Source: Macrocybe gigantea (lineage: Eukaryota; Basidiomycota; Agaricomycetes; Agaricales; Callistosporiaceae). From it: a stretch of 64,000 nucleotides of DNA. The translations under genes were made by a program, and so were the position numbers. The first letter of the stretch is position 1; each line of letters begins with the position of its first letter. The stretch lies in the NCBI GenBank assembly GCA_011319805.1, contig SJRY01000326.1:1-64000 (forward strand), in the 5' to 3' direction. A model generated the notes under the pieces. That model was given only the letters and a program-made list of their open reading frames with translations. It was not told the origin of the DNA and ran no database searches. Shown piece by piece: positions 12,751-23,800 of this stretch.

Positions 12751-13240
12751 GACATGCAATCCAATGGCTTGTAAGTGCAAAATAAAAAAAGATTGAACAT
12801 GTATTTTATAAGACCAAATAATATTCTGTCTTGATCACCACTTGTAAAAGAAAACTTTCTATAGCTGTAAACTTGGACTTTACAAAAGACTTATACAATT
12901 TACATGAAACTATTTCACTTTGATTCTGGCATATAAGTTGATAAATATTAAATAAGGCCTTCTTACTCTAATTGTAAACCTTGTGCTTACACTACATTAG
13001 TACATTTTAACTGCTTACTTAAGCTGAACAGCTGAATAATAATAGTACATGCACTTCAATAGCTTTGCTATTACTAATCACATCCAAGAGCTGGTTTGCT
13101 CACCAGTTTGATCAGCCCAAATAGGATTCACTAAACAAATTAGCTTGGCTTAAGCCTTGAACCAAGTCATATTTAAATTTATAGCTCTAATGAGCTGACT
13201 TACAAATAAGCTAAAGATGCAGGATTAATAAAGACACTAA
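12751..13240 (-). pseudogene. Decayed hAT terminus related to the 37.6-kb element
   Basis: Read in reverse, this aligns with 37640-38340 of the intact hAT element. The sub-terminal GTAAGTC.GCTC region, then CCTATTTGGGCTGATCAAACTGG (compare TGTTTGGGCCGACTAAACTGG), then the intron 9/exon 9 junction (TTTATCAACTTATATGCCAGAATC compared with TTTATCAACTTACCTGCCAAAATC). Sequence equivalent to the last transposase exon is missing, and most substitutions are CpG transitions. The terminal repeat itself would be near 13240 but is not readable. 13241-13530 holds nothing I recognise. Confidence 0.75.
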
Positions 13241-13530
13241 GCCTTTAGACAAGTATGTTTCAAATTTTACCATATTCTATATAAATCTGATGAAGTGGAA
13301 TAACTCTTACTGATGTCAGAACTTGAGAATTTAGTTTTTGTAATGCATTCTTCTGGTATATGATTTATAGAAATGTTTTTTATTTATTAATATCCATTGC
13401 TTCAATAAAGTAGTATACTAAGAATAATATTCTGCTACTCATTCTACTTTATCACTATTATCTTCTGAGAACTTGGCAGAGTCAAAGCCTAACACTTCTG
13501 TCTCTTGTATTTTATGCATATCTTAGTAGC

Positions 13531-13944
13531 TGCTACGCAAAACCAATTCTGTATGCAGGTCACTCTAACTAACCCTTAGAGATAAGAGGCGGGGAAAGGA
13601 ATGCTATTTCTAGCCAGCTCGAAGCTGGGTTCTACTACATACAATTTAGGTATTTATGCGTTATGACTACCGAGCACGGACCATGAGTATGCTAACCTCA
13701 TGCTACATGAAACCCTAAGCCCTTGTCTGTGTGAGTCAGAATCTGACTGCACTCCATGTGTTGTCCTGCAGGTGCTGCGTAATAACCCTTTGCCCTAGTC
13801 AGCGCTGACGTGTCGTTGTCGTAGGGTTTCCTCAAGTCGCTGCATTGCATCTTGTTTGTCACGTCACATCTATCACGTGTTCATCATGTGACTTTTGAGT
13901 CACATGCCCATCATCAAGATAACGATTGGTCCTAAATCGTAACA
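13531..13944 (-). repeat. 3' LTR of element B
   Basis: 414 bp, same length as its partner at 26413. In sense orientation it runs from TGTTACGATTTAGG to TTTTGCGTAGCA. TATA-like ATAAATAC lies about 31 bases before the inferred transcript start (AGCTTCGAGCT). A third copy is at 29789-30202. Confidence 0.96.
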
Positions 13945-14002
13945 TTACCCCCCTCTTAAGGATTGCGTCCTCACAATCATGTTTTTCTTCTTCATCATCC
14001 TC

Positions 14003-14338
14003 CTAGTCCTTTTGGCGCTCGTCCTCACCTACGACTTCCTGGTTCTGACATTGCTGCCATGCCTGCCAAGCCGCGTCCAGGCGATCCTCGACTTCGCTCG
14101 GGTCCGACATCCAGCCAGTAAGGGTCTCCTTCTTCGGGAGCGTCTTCATTTGTTGACCTCGTGGGCAGACCCAGACTTCATCAGCCATGTGGTCGAACAA
14201 GACCTTCGGGGATTGGGTCTGATGGAAGCAGGTGCGTACTACCTTTTTTGATGCAGGTTGGGGTGGGAGCTGACATTGTCCTCTTTCTAGGGATGGTGCC
14301 TCGGGATTCTCACGATGAAATTTCGCGACCGCGTCCGG
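14003..14338 (-). pseudogene. Element B pol 3' end: chromodomain end and C-terminal tail
   Basis: After removing element A, this joins in frame to the upstream pol (the distance is divisible by three). It completes the chromodomain (GDAP|DAVAKFHRENPEAP) and adds about 110 residues with a polar C-terminal tail rich in Q, E and D, including MFDHMADEVWVCP and SEVEDRLDAAWQAWQQCQ. The tail ends 58 bases before the LTR. The forward-strand ORF with a hydrophobic start at 13979 is its antisense shadow. Confidence 0.8.
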
Positions 14339-14658
14339 TGTTAGGCTAGACGAATCTCAGAGGGACTTGGGCAGACTAAGTGCGAGAGTGGTCTTGAGAT
14401 GATGGCAAAAGGAATATTAAGCCTAGCACTACTGGTACATCTGGGAGTCCTTATATACATTACAGTACTCAAGCACAGACCATGGGCTGCACAATGCTGT
14501 GGACTGCGGATGAGTAAGACTGGAAGGAGATGACTCAGAATGACTAGGGAAATGGGATGACTTGATGGCTGCATGCTGCGCAGCATAATGGGGAAGATAA
14601 GGGATATGGGAAAGATAAGATAAGAAAATGAATGATCCTTTGGGCGACGTCTGTAACA
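14339..14658 (-). repeat. 3' LTR of element A
   Basis: 320 bp; in sense orientation it starts TGTTACAGACG and ends TAGCCTAACA. It contains TATATAAGGACTCC. Related copies: 20540, 29076, 36655, 49127, 52904 and 55642. Confidence 0.97.
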
Positions 14659-14695
14659 TCACCCTCTCTGTAGATTCGCGTCCTCGCGAAAAACC

Positions 14696-15094
14696 TTAGT
14701 CCAGCTGTCCCCACCCAGTATTGGTCTCCCAGGTGGTTGCAGTACATGGGGCCCATGTATGAATGAGCTCTTCATTATAGGCGCGGATGTGATGGAGTGT
14801 GGTGGCGAGGAGTTTAAGTCGCCGGTTTTCTGTGCGAAGCATTTCCATCGCCTCGCGAAGCGCGATACGTTCAGCTGCAGTGGGACCGGTCCCATCAGGG
14901 GTTCGCCCAGTCCAGAGGTGCATGCGGACAGTCATAACATAGTGCATATACACACCAAGTGTGATGGCGAGGGGGTCCATGTAGTCGCTAGCATTGAGAA
15001 TCCTTGCCAGATTCTCAAGGTCGCTTGGGCAGTTGGGGGTAGGTGCGCAGCTGCCCTCGCTGCTGTTGATGCTGATGGGGGTGTTGGTGGTCAT
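14696..15094 (-). CDS. Element A third ORF, 132 aa, unknown function
   Basis: The ATG overlaps the pol stop as ATGA (pol ends ...TCATGA). The protein is polar with a charged, leucine-spaced helix-prone stretch (TAAERIALREAMEMLRTENR and onward, about residues 70-105) that could form a coiled coil. It has no signal peptide or membrane segment, so it is not an envelope protein despite its position between pol and the 3' LTR. It is the same length as the element C copy at 48691. The differences (for example Arg to Cys at CGC codons) are the expected CpG transitions, so survival of the frame here is not evidence of selection. No database family is known to me. Confidence 0.7.
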   Translation of the reverse strand: MTTNTPISINSSEGSCAPTPNCPSDLENLARILNASDYMDPLAITLGVYMHYVMTVRMHLWTGRTPDGTGPTAAERIALREAMEMLRTENRRLKLLATTLHHIRAYNEELIHTWAPCTATTWETNTGWGQLD

Positions 15095-18000
15095 GAAGTG
15101 TGATTTTTGGTCTTCTTCCCTCTTGTCATGATCCTTTTATCCTGGTTCACAGTCTTCTTTAGGAAGTGGTCTAGAGCTTGCTGCGCATTCCCCAGTTCCT
15201 TCTCTTTGATCCATGTGTTCTCTTCATGTCCGTATCCTTTCCATTTGACCAGGAATAGTGTCCCCCTCCCTTGTTTCTTCCTTTTTAGGATCTCTTCTAT
15301 CTCGTACTCTTCTTCATCATTTATGATTTCAGGAGGTGGTGGTGATGGTCGCTCTTGTATCTTGAAACAGGGTCCTTTGTAAGGTGTGAGCAGTGTTTCA
15401 TTGAACATGGGGTGTATCAGCTGCCATGATGCTGGGAGTTCCAGGCGATATGCCGAGGCTCCTTTCTTTTCAACCACCTTGAATGGTCTGTACCGGAGTG
15501 CCAATAACTTCTTTGATGGTCGATTGACTGTGATATTGATAGCTTCTAGCCATACTCTATCCCCTTTTTTGTATTCATGGGTGGGTTTTTGTCTTGCATC
15601 GTAATTGTCTTTGGCTTGTGTTTGTGCATATTGCAGCACGGCATTTGCTTCCTTTCGTATTTGGTTCATTCTTTTGACGAAGTCTTTTGCTGTGGGGTTA
15701 TTCCCTTCTGTCGTCTGTGGCTCTCCCTTCCAGGGGTGCATTCCATAGTTGAGGTAGAATGGTGTCTCCTTCGTTCCCTTGTGTGCTTTGTCATTGTATT
15801 GGTACTCTGCGATTGCTATCCATTCTGCCCAATCGTCCTGTAAGTTGTTTGTAAAGCTTCTGAGGAAGGCTTCCATTTCTTGGTGGGATCGTTCTGCCTG
15901 TCTATCTGTCTGTGGGTGATAGGCCATTGATAAATTTTGCTTTGTTCCGAGTAATTTTAGAAGTGCTGTCATGAATCGTGCTGCGAACTGGGGTCCTCGA
16001 TCACTGATGATCTTTCGTGGGATTCCATGAAGCCACCACACGTTGTCTCGGTATAGTCATGCGAGACCTTCTGCTGTGAGTTCGGTCTTTGTGGGAACTA
16101 GGTGGATCATCTTGGTCAGGCAGTCTGTGATTGCGGCGATGGCATTAAAGCCATTCGAGCTGGGTAGTGGTCCTATGAGATCTACTCCAATATCTTCCCA
16201 TGGTTGCTGTGGGATTTCGTGTGGATGCAGGGGTGTGTGTTTCTTTTGTCGGATGATTTTGTTTTGCTGACATGTTTCGCATCCATTGACATACTTCTTG
16301 ATATCCGTTAGCATTGATGGCCACCAATAGGTGCGGCTTATGAGCTCATGCATGCGGTATTGCCCTGAGTGTCCTCCGATGGGTGTGTCATGGTGTTCAA
16401 ACATGATGTTTTCCTTCAGTTTGTTGTCTGGAGGAACATAGATTTTTCCTCCTATGTATACGATGTAGTCATCTTCTGTGAACCAGTGTGGTTTTTCCTT
16501 CAGTCCTGTTGTTACGATCGTCTCCCTTCGTGTGCATTGTCGAATTTGTTCTATCCTTGAGGATTTGATCATCGTGATTCCTCTTGTTTGTATTGTTTCA
16601 TTATCTTCTGCTTCTTCTTTCCATGGGTGTTCGTCCTCGAACATCATAAATTCAAAGTCTCATTCATTATTCTCTTCCAGATGTCAAATGAATGCTGCTT
16701 CTTTGATCATTTGTATGTCGTCCTTCTCTGCTAGGTTTTCTTCATATCCTGCCATTCATGACAGGACATCTGCTTTTCCATTCGCCTTTCCTGGTACGTG
16801 TCATAGTTCATAGTCATATTCCTGTAATTTCAGGTACCAGCCAATCTGTCTCAAATTGAGTCGCTGTGGCTTCCGGAAGTATGATAGGTTTTTGTGATCC
16901 GTCAATATTTCGAACTTCTCTCGAGCTTCGAGGAGGTATTGTCTCCATGTCTTTAGTGCGACCATTATTGCAAGAAGTTCCTTGTCGTAGATTTCATAGT
17001 TTTGTTCCGCTGGGGTCATGCATCTTGAAATGAATGCGATCAGATGCCATAGTCCTTTCTGCTGTTGTGATAGTACCGCTCCAATGGCATATCCTGAGGC
17101 GTCCGTTTCGACTCGGAATTTTCCTTCTGTTTGTGGTAGTTCTAGAATGGGTGCTGAGGTTATATGTTGGATCAGCTCTTTGAAAGCATCCTGTTGCTTG
17201 TCTGTCCACTGGAATGCTTTGTTTCCAGTCAACTCCGTCAGGGGTTTAGCGACCTTTGCATATCCCTTGATGAATCGTCGGTAAAAGTTCATGAATCCCA
17301 AGAACTTTTGTAGTTCTTTCTTCATCTTTGGAGTTGCCCAGGATTGTACAGCTGTGATCTTTTCTGGTTCCATTTCTACCTTCCCTTCTCCTATGATGTA
17401 TCCTAGTACTGGGACTTTTGATGATTCCCAGATGCATTTTGGTCCTTTGATGAACAAGTCGTTCTTGTTCAGTATTTCCATGACCTCTATAGTGTTCTTT
17501 TGGACTTCCTCTCATATTCGTCTGATGATTATGATGTCGTCCATATAGATGATGCATACTCTTCTTCGTATTTGGTCTTGGAAGAGGCTCGCCATCATTC
17601 GGCTAAAAGTGCCTGGTGCGTTGCACTGCCCAAAATACATGACTGTCGGTTCGAAGAGCCCTCTTGCTGTTAGGAAGGCTGCCTTCCATTCGTCTTCTTT
17701 CCGGATGTGCATGTTATTATATCCCCAGATGATATCGATCTTGCTAAAGTACTTTGCTCCTTGTAATACATCAAGGAGCTCACTGATGCATGGTAATGGG
17801 AACTTGTCTTTGACCGTATATTTGTTTATCTCCCGGTAGTCTTGGATGAGTCGTTTGCTTCCATCCTTCTTATTGCGAAAGAAGCAGGGTGCTGCATAAG
17901 GCGATTTCGATGGGCGTATTTTCCCTGTTCATAATCCTTCTTTGACAAAGGCATCTAGTTCCTCTAGTTCTTTCTGTGTCATCAGATAAATCTTGCTCGG

Positions 18001-18741
18001 TATCGTTTTGGGTGCATCCTTCGTTAAGTTTATTTCATGGTCCCATTCTTTGTGGTCTGGTAAGTGATCAAAGTTCTTCTCCTTGAAGAGGTGTTTGAAT
18101 CTGATCAGATATGGGGGTATCTGGGTTCCTGTCTTGTCGCTGGCTGTGGTTTTCGCTGATTCAGCCACCTTCTGTATCTTAATCGTCTGGTGGTTTATTT
18201 TGCACGTTTTAGGGCATCTGTCGAAGACAATTTCTCCTATCCTCCATTTGATTGTTGGGTTGTGGTAGACAAGCCAGTCATGTCCTAGTAGCATGTCAGT
18301 TTTTCCGATGTTGAGTACGATAGCTTCCATGTGCTCCTTGTGTCCTTTAATGTCGATGTGGACCTCCGCTACTCAGTCTGCTGTTTTCTGGCGGTTGGGT
18401 GATCCGTCTGCATTTATGATGGGAATCTTTTTGATCCATCGTGTCTTCAGTCCTGTTTTCGCTACTATTGTGGTATTGATGCAGGTCCTATCTGCTCTGC
18501 TATCAACTTCCAGTGCTATTACTGTGATTCCTTTTTGCGTTCGTATTCTTGCTGGTACTGCGAGTTCTTTCCTCTTTGGTGGTTTGTCCCCTTAGATGGT
18601 TTTCCTTGGTGCTTCAGATCGCTTGGCAGGAATGGTGTATTTCAGAGTATGGGATGATCTACATCTAGTATCGAAGCGAGTCTGTTTCAGTTGTATGGGT
18701 CGCAATTTAGCACCTCTTAGTCGGACCCTTCAGCAAAACCC
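15091..18741 (-). pseudogene. Element A pol, nonsense-mutated
   Basis: This is read from the GGG codon of the slippery site and spans 1217 codons with no indel. The protease has DSR in place of the DSG seen in C. RT has YMDD, and RNase H has [11 protein letters not shown] and [12 protein letters not shown]. Integrase has an H-H-C-C finger, then [16 protein letters not shown] and QAERSHQE. The C-terminal chromodomain contains [15 protein letters not shown]. Stops occur where element C has CGA or similar codons, for example after the YMDD block, in the RNase H tail and in the integrase core. These breaks and the protease change make it inactive. Confidence 0.92.
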
Positions 18742-20494
18742 TCTTTATCAGAGCTTTCTTCATCCTTGTCTTCTTCGTCCTCTCCTTCTTCTTCTTTCAC
18801 TTCTCTGACCTGGGATTTTCCTTTCTTCTTCTTCTTGCAGTTCCATGCATAGTGTCCCTTTAAGCCACAATTGAAACATGTGACATTTGCTGCTCCTTTT
18901 CATGGTTCCGGGCAGTTTCATGAGAGGTGTCCTGGTTTATTGCAGTTGAAGCAGTTATTGCTTCGTACTTTGTCGACTTCCATGGCCTGTCCTGCTCCTC
19001 GGCTTGGATTTCTGATCTTGCGCTGATTGCTTGTGAATTCTCCTCTCATCACATTTCTGTGTTCATCGATGTTTCGTCCAATCACTCAAACTGTCTTGAT
19101 ATATTCATCTCCATCTGTTGGAAGTGTGGAGATCGAGTGTACAGCTTCTGCTGTCCTTCAGTTTAAGCTCTTCTCAAGTAGGAAATGAGGGGCTGTTCCT
19201 GTCATTCCTGCTTTCCCTGTGAGGTCTATGAATTCATCCAGAAATTCATCGATGGGTTGGTTTCCCTGTCTGATATTGAATAGTTTGCTTCCTGCTTGTG
19301 ATGGTGACATGACGTTGCTGAATCGTGTCTCTATCTTGGTTATGAAGTCAGCCCATGTGCTTTGGTTGGTAGTGGTGTCAATCTTCTTTGACGCCCAGTG
19401 GGCTCCAGGTCCGTCGGTCATTCTAGACAGGACCACTCCAATCTTCTGTGTGTCTGTGAGGTCTCCATGTGCGGTTATATAAAGTTTCATCTTCCTCCAC
19501 CAAATATTGAAGGACGTTCGATCTCCTGTAAAGGATTTCAGGTCGGCGATGATTCCCTTGTATTCTGTCATCATCCTTTGGGGGTTTCTTCGTCGTTCTC
19601 TTGATCTTGGTTTTCCTGTTCCTGGATCTGTTGTTCTTGGATCTGCTGTGCTTGTACTTAGGCTTGCTGTTCTTGGAGCTGTTTCTGTCTTCGCTCCTCT
19701 CTCTGTTCTTTCTAGTAGTCTAGGTGGACTCCTGCGATTTTACAAGCTTGTTCAAAGTCGGCCCACTCTGTGGCAGTCAGTCCGTTTGTCTTTGGTAATC
19801 CTTTTTGCTCCCTCCACTGATAGTATTCATCCCAGTCGCTGTTGCTTACTTTCGCCATGGTAGTGCGATTCTTTCCTTATGCAGTGCTTTGGCGGATTGG
19901 TCCTCTGAAGGGGTTTGGTGGTTTCGTTCCTGTGTGTCCTTGACTCTGGTGTCATTCTCGTTGGTTCTGTCGTACGCTCTGTGCATCGTGCCCTCTCTGT
20001 ATCAGTATGTCTTCCTCCTGTGTTCGGCGATTATAGTTCTCGATCTGTTGTCACCTAAAGTCTCAGGCTTGTATTCATTCTTCTCTCGTTTTCTTGCAGA
20101 TGGGTTCATCCTCTTCTTCGGTAAGAAGATTCTGGTCTGACCACAGCTCTTCTGGGCTTATTCCGTATTCTCCTTCTAGAAAGAGTTCTGCAATGAGTTG
20201 TGCTGCTCCTTCGCTGAGGATCTCAGTGGGCTCGTCTGTGGTGGTGAAGGCAAACTCTCTCAGAAATGCCTGCTCTTCGTTGTTGCTACTTGGTATAGGC
20301 GTGCGCTCTCTCTTTCGTTTGTTTGGATTGCTGGTGTCTCTGCGGGTGGCGTGGACTGTCTCTGCAAATGGCATGGACTGCAATGCCTGGTCTACTTCTC
20401 TGAGCCAAGTGCTCTCGTCGCTTGTGCTAGTGCTCGCTGGGTCGGCGACTGCTTGTCATCGAATGTTGATCAAGTCTTTGATGAAGTGTGACAT
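18717..20494 (-). pseudogene. Element A gag, nonsense-mutated and frameshifted
   Basis: Starts at the ATG 20494 (MSHFIKDL...), 46 bases inside the LTR. It has a Glu/Asp-rich N-terminal region, a Gln-rich linker near 19.65 kb, a capsid (GPGAHWASKKIDTTT, then MSPSQAGSKLFN) and two CX2CX4HX4C zinc knuckles (CFNCNKPGH and [14 protein letters not shown]). It ends in an acidic tail. Several in-frame TGA codons stand where CGA is expected, and one base is shifted in the CCCCC run near 19578. Gag would otherwise be about 590 residues. Confidence 0.85.
18735..18741 (-). promoter_or_regulatory. -1 frameshift site, element A
   Basis: Sense GGGTTTT in the gag frame G_GGT_TTT, 16 bases before the gag stop; pol continues in the -1 frame. 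Downstream GGGTC and GACCC can pair, as in element C. Confidence 0.75.
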
Positions 20495-20526
20495 GGTGTG
20501 TGTGTGAGTCTGAGCAAGTCTTGACG

Positions 20527-20537
20527 AGGCTTAATAT
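20527..20537 (-). promoter_or_regulatory. Self-primer binding site, element A
   Basis: Sense ATATTAAGCCT, two bases after the 5' LTR. It is the exact 11-nt reverse complement of AGGCTTAATAT in the LTR (20615-20625). That LTR sequence lies 33 bases after the TATA box (TATATAAG), where the transcript should start. This is the arrangement known from Tf1. Confidence 0.75.
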
Positions 20538-20539
20538 CT

Positions 20540-20859
20540 TGTTAGGCTAGACGAATCTCAGAGGGACTTGGGCAGACTAAGTGTGAGAGTGGTCTTGAGA
20601 TGATGGCAAAAGGAATATTAAGCCTAGCACTACTGGTACATCTGGGAGTCCTTATATACATTACAGTACTCGAGCACGGACCATGGGCTGCGCAATGCTG
20701 TGGACTGCAGATGAGTAAGACTGGAAGGAGATGACTCAGGATGACTAGGGAAGTGGGATGACTCGATGGCTGTGCGCTGCGCAGCATGATGGGGAAGATA
20801 AGGGATGTGGAAAAGATAAGATAAGAAAATGAATGGTCCTTTGGGCGACATCTGTAACA
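20540..20859 (-). repeat. 5' LTR of element A
   Basis: 320 bp, flanked outside by TCCGG. TATA box at 20651-20658 (sense TATATAAG). Confidence 0.97.
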
Positions 20860-20864
20860 TCCGG

Positions 20865-23800
20865 CGCATCTCCGTTGACATTTTCAGCGGGTTCCCAGGT
20901 GGCATCTTCGAGGGGCTATCCCTTCCAGTGTATTCTGTACTGTAATTTTCCTTGGTTCCATCAAGAATTTATTACAGCCTCTATTTCATATTGTTTTTCT
21001 CCTTCTACGATGATGGGAGGAGGCCGTTTAAGAATCGTTACCGCTTTTTGTCGCAGAAACGCCGGTGCTGTGTATGGAGTGAGTTCGGACTCGTTTCGAA
21101 CGGGGTGAATTCGCCAGTGTTCTGGTAGCTCGAGTTCGTATGCCGATTCTCCGATTCATCATTTGACTTTGAAAGGACCAAACTGTTTGTCATTTAACTT
21201 ATCAGTTGGTCGGTTGGTCGTGATGTTAGTGCCTTCCAACCAGACTTGATCGCCCTTATGGTACTCTCGGGTGGGTTTCTGTTTTTGGTCATAAGTCCGT
21301 TTCATTGTCTCTGCGGCTTTCAACAAGGAGGTTTCGGCCTTGGTCCGAATTTCCTTCATCATCTCGGCGAACTCCTCAGCCATTTGCGATTTAGCATTAT
21401 GCCTCAGGGGTTCTTTTCCAGTATATGGATGTCGCCCGTGGTTCAGATAAAACGGGGAGTATCCAGTTGCCAAGTGAATTCAATTGTTGTAAGAGAATTC
21501 GGCCATGGGTAGCCAGTCCGCCCAGTCTGTTTGCTGATAGTTTACGAAGAGTTTCAGGTACTGTTCAAGTTCCTGATTGACTTGTTCCATTTGTCCATCG
21601 GTCTGTAGATGATACGGCATCGAGGGAGTTCTTTTGATTCCCAAAAGCGTGTAGAGGTCCATCATGAATGCGGAGACGAATTGTCCTCCTCTGTCACTGA
21701 TGACTTTCTTTGGGAGTCCGTAACTTGAGAATATAGTGTCATGCAGATTGCGAGTGACTCCTTCTGCTGTGATTTCCATGTTGACTGGTATGAACTTGGC
21801 TCCTTTCATGAACTGGTCTACCATTACCATTACACCGTTGTATCCATGAGATTCAGGAAGTGGTCTGATGAGATCGACAGATATGATCTCCCATGGTTCC
21901 TTCGGTACTTCATTTGGATGAAGCAGGGTATGCTTCCGATCTCTGATGATCTTCGTTCGTTGGCATTTGTCACATCCTTTGACATACGCCTTGATGTCAT
22001 TCATCATTTTGGGCCACCAGAAGTTGCGCGTGATTAACTCATGCATCTTGGTCTGTCCTGGGTGTCCCGAGATCTGATCCAAATGATAGGTTTCGATGAT
22101 CCGTTCCCTTATCTTTTGGCTCTTGGGAATGTAGTACCGTTTTAACCAGGTAACAATTCGGTCGTTTTCCTCCCAGCCATGTTCGCCTTCGTCAAGACGT
22201 TTCTGAACCTCAGGCTCTCTTTGTTTCCAAGCCCTTTTGATTTGGTCCAGAATGTCCTGAAATTCTGGTGTCAGCGTGATTTTCGCCATAAAAATCCAGT
22301 GAAAATTCTCTGGCTTTAGGAGTACGACATTTTCATTATCATTCTCCCCCTTCTCATGGTCTGGTCGTCTCGATAGACTGTCTGCCTTCGTCATCGATTT
22401 CCCGGGTTTGTGTTCTAGAACGAAATCATAGTTCTGAAGTTCCGATATCCAGCGAGCTTGCCAGCGATTCAGTTTCTGAGGCTTCTGGAAATATTCGAGA
22501 TTCTTATGGTCTGTCCATATCTCAAATTTCTGTTTAGCGCCGCAGAGATATTGGCGCCATTCCTCAAGTCCGGTCATAATCGTGAGCATCTCTTTATCGT
22601 AGATCTCGTAGTTCCGTTCCGTCAGGTTCAATGACTTTGACATGAAAGCCACTGGTCTCCAAGTACTGTTGGACTGTTCCTGTGAAAGGATGCCTCCGAT
22701 TGCATAGTTCAAGGCATCGACTTCCATTCAGAACTTTCCATCATCTCGGGGCATTGAAATGATCAGCGCTGAGCTGATCCGATTCTTTAATCCATTGAAA
22801 GTGTCGTCTTGGGCCTTTCTCCATGTCCAATTGGCTTTTCCGGTTAGTTCCGTCAAAGGTTTCATGATCTTTGCGAATCCTTCGATGAAACGTCAGTAGA
22901 AGTTGCAAAAGCCTAAAAATTGCTGGATGTCCCTTTTACAGGTGGGTTTCAGCCATCCTTTGACACCTTCGACCTTTACGGGATCCATCTTAATGCCGTT
23001 TTCCGAGACGATCATTCCAAGGTATTCTACCTCTAGCTGATGAAATGAACATTTTTCAGGTTTTAGGTAAAGCTTATTGTTCTTTAGCTTTTCCAACACG
23101 TTTTGGACGAGTCGTCTGTTTTCATTCAGATCTTTATTAAAGATAAGAATGTCATTCATGTAAATGACTACGTGTCCCTGATCGATTTCGTCTTTAAAGA
23201 TCATGTTCATTATTATTTGGAAGGTAGCTGGTGAATTCATCAGTCTGAAGAACATAACCAGGGGTTTGAACATTCCCCGGTTTGTCTGAAATGCAGCTTT
23301 CCATTCATTGCCTTCTTTCATGCAGACATTGTTATATCCCCATCAGATGTCAAGCTTTGTAAAGAACTTCGCTCCTTTGAGTTTGTCGATCAACTCTTGG
23401 ATTAAGGGGAGCGGGTACTTGTTCTTTATCGTCATGTCATTCAATTTCCGATAATCTTGTACAGGTCGTAGGGATCCATCCTTCTTTTTAACAAAGAAGA
23501 AAGGCGAGGCCATTGGCGACTTCAACGGTCTGATTCGTCCGGTGTTCAGATTTTCATCTAAAAAGCATCCAGCTGTTTCTGTTCGTCCAGCGTCAAGGGG
23601 TAGACCTTGCAATCCTGGAGTTTAGCTCCTGGAACAAGTTCGATCGCATGGTCCCAAGGTCGTCATGGTGGTAATTCATCGAACGACTCCTTTCCGAACA
23701 TTGAGTCCTTAAAACAGTGGTATTCTTCCAGTACGATCTCTTCAAAGGTTTTAACCTTCATCGCTTTTGCTATCACTTCCACCAGTTTGGAAGCCATCAT

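Larger units (their letters stand above)
12751..14658. repeat. Segment duplicated in inverted orientation (partner 29076-30982)
   Basis: The coordinates of the two copies add to 43733-43734 along the whole length, so there is almost no net indel. The segment contains a decayed hAT end, the 3' LTR and 3' coding end of element B, and the 3' LTR of element A. The inner limit coincides exactly with the end of the A LTR. Confidence 0.93.
14339..20859 (-). mobile_element. Chromovirus A, complete, inserted in element B
   Basis: Two 320-bp LTRs are flanked by the 5-bp target duplication TCCGG (14334-14338 and 20860-20864). Reverse-strand order: LTR, self-primer site, gag, -1 shift site, pol with chromodomain, a third ORF, polypurine tract (AGAGAGGGTGA), LTR. 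The insertion splits the chromodomain of element B. The pol length is exactly that of intact element C (1217 codons), but several CGA and CAG codons are now stops. The LTR pair differs at roughly 15 positions, all transitions. Confidence 0.97.

Noticed and set aside
13979..14251. Forward ORF of 90 codons with a strongly hydrophobic start, like a membrane protein
   Set aside because: It is the exact antisense of the element B pol tail, which is in frame with pol and has the coding signal.
14696..15094. Third ORF of element A/C as an envelope gene
   Set aside because: No signal peptide, no membrane segment and no cysteine pattern; only the position fits.
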